A stretch of 64,000 nt of DNA, from assembly GCF_963378105.1 (NCBI RefSeq), contig NZ_OY726398.1, forward strand, positions 3,348,001 to 3,412,000. The letters run 5' to 3'. The stretch is from Mycolicibacter sp. MU0102. Its GTDB lineage: Bacteria > Actinomycetota > Actinomycetes > Mycobacteriales > Mycobacteriaceae. The notes beneath the pieces are model-generated. The model was not told the DNA's origin and searched no databases. It saw only the letters and a program-made list of their open reading frames with translations. Below, in pieces: positions 60,423 to 64,000 of this stretch; the first letter of the stretch is position 1, and each line of letters opens with the position of its first letter. A program made the position numbers and the translations under genes.

Positions 60423-61124
60423 CTATCCCACGCGGCCCTGGAGCTGGCGGGCGGCGAAGTCGGCCCCCTGTTGGACCATCGTTGCGTCGTCGCCGGCGTA
60501 GCTGTCGTGCGCCGCGAAGTTCATGCCGTCGGAGCACACCGCGTCCTCGACGGCGCACACCTGCAGGGTCTTGGCCTGGTACAGGGGTCCGATCGCGATC
60601 GTGGGCTCTTTGAGGAAGTTCATCGCCCGTTCATTGGGCATAGCGAACAACACGACCGCGGCGACATGTTCGGCGACGTCGGGGTCCAGCGGCTTGGGAA
60701 CTATCGCCGGATCGACCCCGTCGGGCACCTGAGCCGACGTGACGAAACCCATCACCGCCGCGCCCTGGGAGTAGCCGCCCAGCACCATCTTGGTTCTGGG
60801 ACAGCTGGTCGCCCGGGAGACGACGTGAGCACCCGCGTCCCGAATGCCGTCGACGCCGGTGTCCCAGTGGTCGTTGGCCGGGTAATTGACCGCGTAAACG
60901 GTTGGGCTTGTTCCCAGGCGTGCGTTCAGCGCATTGAGGAACGCTTGACCGGTCGGGCCCACGCCCGGCGGCTCACCGGTTCCCCGCGCGAAGACAACCT
61001 CGGTGTCGGGGCACGGCGCAGCCCTAGCGGTGGGAGCGCCGGAAGCCAGAAGCATCGCGGTACCGGCTACCGATACCGCGATTGTCAGCGGGCCAATGGA
61101 ATCGAGGATGGTACGCGCGGACAT
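60423..61124 (-). CDS. Cutinase-like secreted esterase (Culp)
   Basis: A 233-aa secreted serine esterase. A signal peptide ends near ARAAPCP. VVFARGTGEPPGVG is the cutinase motif, the nucleophile is in LGGYSQGAAV, and CSDGMNFAAHDSY holds the Asp-to-His region. Cys residues probably form disulfides. It cleaves lipid esters or cutin-like polyesters. ATG 61124 is favoured, because GTG 61142 lies upstream of the SigF-like -10. Confidence 0.87.
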   Translation of the reverse strand: MSARTILDSIGPLTIAVSVAGTAMLLASGAPTARAAPCPDTEVVFARGTGEPPGVGPTGQAFLNALNARLGTSPTVYAVNYPANDHWDTGVDGIRDAGAHVVSRATSCPRTKMVLGGYSQGAAVMGFVTSAQVPDGVDPAIVPKPLDPDVAEHVAAVVLFAMPNERAMNFLKEPTIAIGPLYQAKTLQVCAVEDAVCSDGMNFAAHDSYAGDDATMVQQGADFAARQLQGRVG

Positions 61125-61134
61125 GTCGGTGTAG

Positions 61135-61161
61135 GTGCCCACCGCGCACTCGACTCAAACC
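61135..61161 (-). promoter_or_regulatory. SigF-like promoter candidate of the cutinase gene
   Basis: GGTTT (61157-61161, minus strand), 16 nt, GGGCAC (61135-61140). One mismatch in the -10; it ends 10 nt before ATG 61124. Confidence 0.45.
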
Positions 61162-61398
61162 GCTTGCGCGGAATTTTTTATCGCGGCAGTGCTTTGACGA
61201 ACACTCTGGACAACGGTGCCCCACTTTGTTAAGACAAGTAGGTCAGATATCTGTCTTCAGACTGCAGGGCAGCCATCCGCGGATTTTCGCAATGCCGACG
61301 GGTGGACCCAAAGCCTTCGGGACCTGTGTCGATCTCTCCCCTCTCGCACACCCGGCCGACGGGCCTTGGCGCTCGGGTCTGCGCGAAAGGGGAGAACG

Positions 61399-62340
61399 AT
61401 GTGGAACAACGCAACGCACCGGCCGCGCCGGGTCAGCGCGGTCGCAGCGGCGGCAGCGTTGCTGCCGGCATTGATCGGCCTGGGCGCATCGGCCCCGCCC
61501 GCCGGCGCCGCCGGGCCCGAATTCCTGTCGGTGCCCTCGCCGAGCATGGGCCACAACATCACCGTTGAATTCCAGGGCGGCGGCGCGCCGGCCGTTTACC
61601 TATTGGACGGCTTGCGGGCTCGCGACGATCGCAGCGGCTGGGACATCGAGACGCCGGCGTTCAGTGAGTACGCCGGTTCCGGGATGTCGGTGGTGGCACC
61701 GGTTGGTGGGCGTTCCAGCTTCTACACCGACTGGTATGGGTCGGCCAATGGGCAGACCTACAAATGGGAGACGTTTCTGACCAGTGAGCTGCCGAACTTC
61801 CTTGCCGGGAAAGGCGTGCGCTCCACCCGCAACGCGGTGGTGGGCATCTCCATGTCCGGGTCGTCTGCACTGATCCTAGCGGCCTACCACCCGCAGCAAT
61901 TCGCCTATGCGGCCTCACTTTCGGCGCTGCTGACCCCGTCCAGCGGCAACGGACCCACGTTGATCGGGATGGCGATGGGCGACGAGGGTGGGTTCAACCC
62001 CCAGGACATGTGGGGACCGTCGGGCAGCGCGGGATGGCAGCGCGACGACCCGACCGTCCAAGCCGGGCGCCTGGCCGGCAACGGCACTCGACTGTGGATC
62101 TACAGCGGCAACGGCACTCCGTCTGAGATCGGCGAGGGCAGCCTGCCCGGCCAGGTGATCGAGCAGGTCGTCATGCAGAGCAACGTCGCCTTCCGCGACG
62201 CCTACACCGGGGCGGGTGGTCACAACGCGACGTTCAACATCGACGCTGCAGGGGTGCACAGCTGGGGCTACTGGAACGCCCAACTGGTGGCCATGAAGGC
62301 GGATATGCAGGGCACGCTGGGCGCGGGGGGCCGCGTCTGA
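61399..62340 (+). CDS. Antigen 85-type mycolyltransferase
   Basis: A 313-aa secreted alpha/beta hydrolase. After a signal peptide (to about AGAAGPE), the mature protein has FLSVPSPSMGHNITVEF, nucleophile VGISMSGSSA and WIYSGNGTPSE with HSWGYW near the end. It transfers mycolic acids onto trehalose and arabinogalactan and binds fibronectin in other species. The paralogue number is not known, so no fbpA/B/C label is given. GGGGAG lies 4 nt before ATG 61399; earlier in-frame starts lack a signal peptide. Confidence 0.92.
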   Translation: MWNNATHRPRRVSAVAAAAALLPALIGLGASAPPAGAAGPEFLSVPSPSMGHNITVEFQGGGAPAVYLLDGLRARDDRSGWDIETPAFSEYAGSGMSVVAPVGGRSSFYTDWYGSANGQTYKWETFLTSELPNFLAGKGVRSTRNAVVGISMSGSSALILAAYHPQQFAYAASLSALLTPSSGNGPTLIGMAMGDEGGFNPQDMWGPSGSAGWQRDDPTVQAGRLAGNGTRLWIYSGNGTPSEIGEGSLPGQVIEQVVMQSNVAFRDAYTGAGGHNATFNIDAAGVHSWGYWNAQLVAMKADMQGTLGAGGRV

Positions 62341-62394
62341 CAGGCGGTTCTGAATGAGGAAGTTGAACACCAAACGGTGACGCCACGCAAGCGA

Positions 62395-62550
62395 TCAATA
62401 CCAGTAGCGTCTACCGCCGACCGGCCGCCCCACTGCCCCCAACAGCCAGAACACCGCACCGACGACCAGTAGGACGATCCCGACCGCCCACAGGACGTAG
62501 ACGTTGAAAACCAGACCCAGGATCAGCAGCAGCAACCCGAGGCCGATCAT
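62395..62550 (-). CDS. 51-residue hydrophobic protein (DUF6131-like), copy 2
   Basis: The product, MIGLGLLLLILGLVFNV, a second hydrophobic half and GRPVGGRRYWY, is a paralogue of the protein at 47460. Two membrane segments are expected. Its ATG overlaps the hemerythrin-like gene's stop by 4 nt, which supports translation. Confidence 0.78.
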   Translation of the reverse strand: MIGLGLLLLILGLVFNVYVLWAVGIVLLVVGAVFWLLGAVGRPVGGRRYWY

Positions 62551-63110
62551 GAGTCATACCCCAGGATCGCGTCCCGTGCCCGGTCCATCATCGAGGCAAA
62601 GGGCCCGACCAACGCATTGGCCAGTGCACCCTCCACCCCGGCGTGCGGCCTGGTCGGGGCGATCGCCTCGGCGAGCGTGACCGCGCGCTCCAACAGCTTC
62701 AGTTCGGATTCGCTGAGTTCGTCACGCAGCTGGGCGAATTCGTCACGTTCTTCGTGGCCGGCATGTTCGAGGACGTCGTCGCGAAGTTCCCGGAGCTTTT
62801 CGGTGAAGAACTCCGAATCGACATTGACGTTCTCCAGCTCGCCCAGGACCTCTTTGGCCTTCTTCTCCTCGGCCAGCCGTGCGTCAATCATCGCGCGGCC
62901 GTTGTCGAGCTCGTGGGCAGCCCGCGGATGCACGATCTCCTCTTCTGCCGTCTCGTGAACGGCCAGCAGCCTGCGCAGCCGGACGAACGACTCGTCGCGC
63001 TCGCCGCCAGCGGCCAGCAGCGTCTCGTCAAACAGCGTTTTGATGCGCTGGTGCTGTTCGGTGAGGAAATCGACCACGTCTGTCCGGCTGTGCAATGTCG
63101 TCTGTGCCAT
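62547..63110 (-). CDS. Hemerythrin HHE-domain protein
   Basis: The product is 187 aa. The four-helix HHE cation-binding domain (residues 10-150) shows His/Glu ligands in LTEQHQRIKTLFDE, LAVHETAEEEIVHP and EHAGHEERDEF. Such proteins bind a di-iron centre and react with O2 or NO; M. tuberculosis members affect redox regulation. It is followed by the 51-aa peptide. A SigF-type promoter lies 9 nt from ATG 63110. Confidence 0.88.
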   Translation of the reverse strand: MAQTTLHSRTDVVDFLTEQHQRIKTLFDETLLAAGGERDESFVRLRRLLAVHETAEEEIVHPRAAHELDNGRAMIDARLAEEKKAKEVLGELENVNVDSEFFTEKLRELRDDVLEHAGHEERDEFAQLRDELSESELKLLERAVTLAEAIAPTRPHAGVEGALANALVGPFASMMDRARDAILGYDS

Positions 63111-63119
63111 GGCTATGGG

Positions 63120-63146
63120 CTACCCCGACGCAGTTGGGGCAAAACC
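63120..63146 (-). promoter_or_regulatory. SigF-type promoter of the hemerythrin operon
   Basis: GGTTT (63142-63146, minus strand), 16 nt, GGGTAG (63120-63125). It sits in the gap after the decarboxylase stop, which it just clears. Confidence 0.65.
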
Positions 63147-63151
63147 CGCGC

Positions 63152-64000
63152 CTAGGCCACCACTCGGATCTGCTCGAGTGACGAGTCGGCGGCGTCGGGC
63201 AACGCCATCCCGGCGGCCAGCCCGGACCGCAGATAGTCAATGACGGCGGTGTCGAGGCGCTCGCCGGGCACCACTGCCGGCACGCCCGGCGGATACGGCG
63301 TGATCTGCTCTGCAGCGATACGTCCGGAAGCCCGCTCTGCGTCGATCATCTCGGTAGGGCCGAAGAATGCATCCCGGGGCAACTGCACGGTCTCCAGCTG
63401 CAGTTCCTGCGGCGAGGGCAAACGGATCTCGGGCGGTCGCTGGAAGGACGTTGCGGCGTCACGCCACCCTCGCAGCGCGTCCAGCAGCCGGTCAGCCGTG
63501 CCGGGGTCATCGGCGAAGGACATGGTGATCAGGATGCGCCGGTGATCGGCCAACCCCACGTCGAGGCAGCGCTGCTCGCGGAGCCAGTCCCTGGCCTGAT
63601 AGCCCGACGTCCCGGTCCCCGACACATCGACCAGCACCTGCAGCCGGTCCAGATCGTGGGAGGCCTCCGCACCGAGCAACGCATGCTCGAGCACTTCGAC
63701 CTCCGGAATCTCATCGATGCGCCCGCGCACATCGCGCGCCAGTTTCAGTGCGGCGTCCAGCAGTTCATGCCCGTGGTACACCATCTGGCGGCGCCAGCCG
63801 TCCAGCGCTGCGTAGATCGGCACGCTGGGGCTGGTGGTCATCAACAGATCGGCGCACGCCGTCAGTCGCTCCCGGTCGATGAGGTCGCCCTGGATGTGGT
63901 AAACCGAGCCCTGCTCGAATCCCGCTCCCATCTTGTGCACGCTGACCACGCAGACATCGGCGCCGGCGTCCATCGCCCAGGTCGGCAGGTCTTCATGGAA
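63152..64000 (-). CDS. Orn/Lys/Arg-type decarboxylase, C-terminal part
   Basis: The frame is open to the window end (283 codons), so the N-terminus is outside. VVSVHKMGAGFEQGS is the PLP-lysine region (H-K), followed by TSPSVPIYAALDGWRRQM. The C-terminal domain carries PPGVPAVVPGE near residue 240. This resembles the large amino-acid decarboxylase Rv2531c. Substrate among Orn, Lys and Arg cannot be decided. The full gene is expected to be much longer. Confidence 0.85.
   Translation of the reverse strand, partial: FHEDLPTWAMDAGADVCVVSVHKMGAGFEQGSVYHIQGDLIDRERLTACADLLMTTSPSVPIYAALDGWRRQMVYHGHELLDAALKLARDVRGRIDEIPEVEVLEHALLGAEASHDLDRLQVLVDVSGTGTSGYQARDWLREQRCLDVGLADHRRILITMSFADDPGTADRLLDALRGWRDAATSFQRPPEIRLPSPQELQLETVQLPRDAFFGPTEMIDAERASGRIAAEQITPYPPGVPAVVPGERLDTAVIDYLRSGLAAGMALPDAADSSLEQIRVVA

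Noticed and set aside
61216..61398. Longer N-terminus of the mycolyltransferase
   Set aside because: The upstream residues lack a signal peptide. The ATG at 61399 has a ribosome-binding site and a normal signal peptide.

Overview
The window is high-GC actinobacterial DNA. It carries mycobacterial cell-envelope and lipid genes: rhamnose/mannose donor synthesis with WbbL, AccD5/AccE5/AccA3, FadE25, an antigen 85-type mycolyltransferase and an MPT63-like protein. From about 0.4 to 36 kb, gene content and order follow M. tuberculosis Rv3264c to Rv3285 as I remember it. The source is therefore a Mycobacteriaceae species. It does not look like M. tuberculosis, because large blocks are inserted or replaced. 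I cannot name the species.

Layout. 1-3.2 kb: end of a small secreted protein gene, then manB-wbbL-rmlD on the minus strand. 3.4-8.2 kb: an LCP-family protein, an Rv3268-like protein, and the DUF1490-ctpC metal-export pair. 8.3-22.3 kb: an Rv3271c-like membrane protein, then a block absent at this place in M. tuberculosis (pknD-pstS, an acyltransferase, a DUF2339 membrane protein, a two-component system, ackA-pta, an aminotransferase and a mycothiol-type protein). 22.3-27.3 kb: fadE25, purE-purK, a GtrA protein, a PH-domain protein and birA. 27.4-29.9 kb: an esterase and a 13E12-type HNH gene, probably later arrivals. 29.9-35.8 kb: accD5-accE5-maf-sseA-sufE-accA3, closed by a perfect 14-bp hairpin.

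36-63 kb is a stress-response island. It holds a UsfY-like protein, F420-type and heme-oxygenase-like oxidoreductases, STAS proteins, KatE, HAD, ChaB and Usp proteins, an SDR/GMC/gluconate-dehydrogenase-type operon, two copies of a 51-residue membrane peptide, a MEDS-ATPase/MEDS-STAS pair, Hsp20 with a MerR regulator, a pyruvate-oxidase-like enzyme, UdgX, two ANTAR regulators, a cutinase, a mycolyltransferase and a hemerythrin. Many of these genes have sequences just upstream matching the mycobacterial SigF promoter (GTTT or GGWWT, 15-17 nt, GGGTA). Several have the -10 only 8-11 nt before the start codon. No sigF or rsbW is in the window, although M. tuberculosis has sigF directly after accA3. 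The working picture is one general-stress regulon combining peroxide, oxygen and redox handling, DNA repair, envelope change and several anti-sigma/antagonist-type sensors.

The window ends inside an Orn/Lys/Arg-type decarboxylase gene. I saw no rRNA, tRNA, CRISPR array or intact insertion sequence, and no gene-free stretch longer than 300 bases. Start codons were chosen from ribosome-binding sites, overlaps and family lengths. Homology statements come from memory, not from searches.
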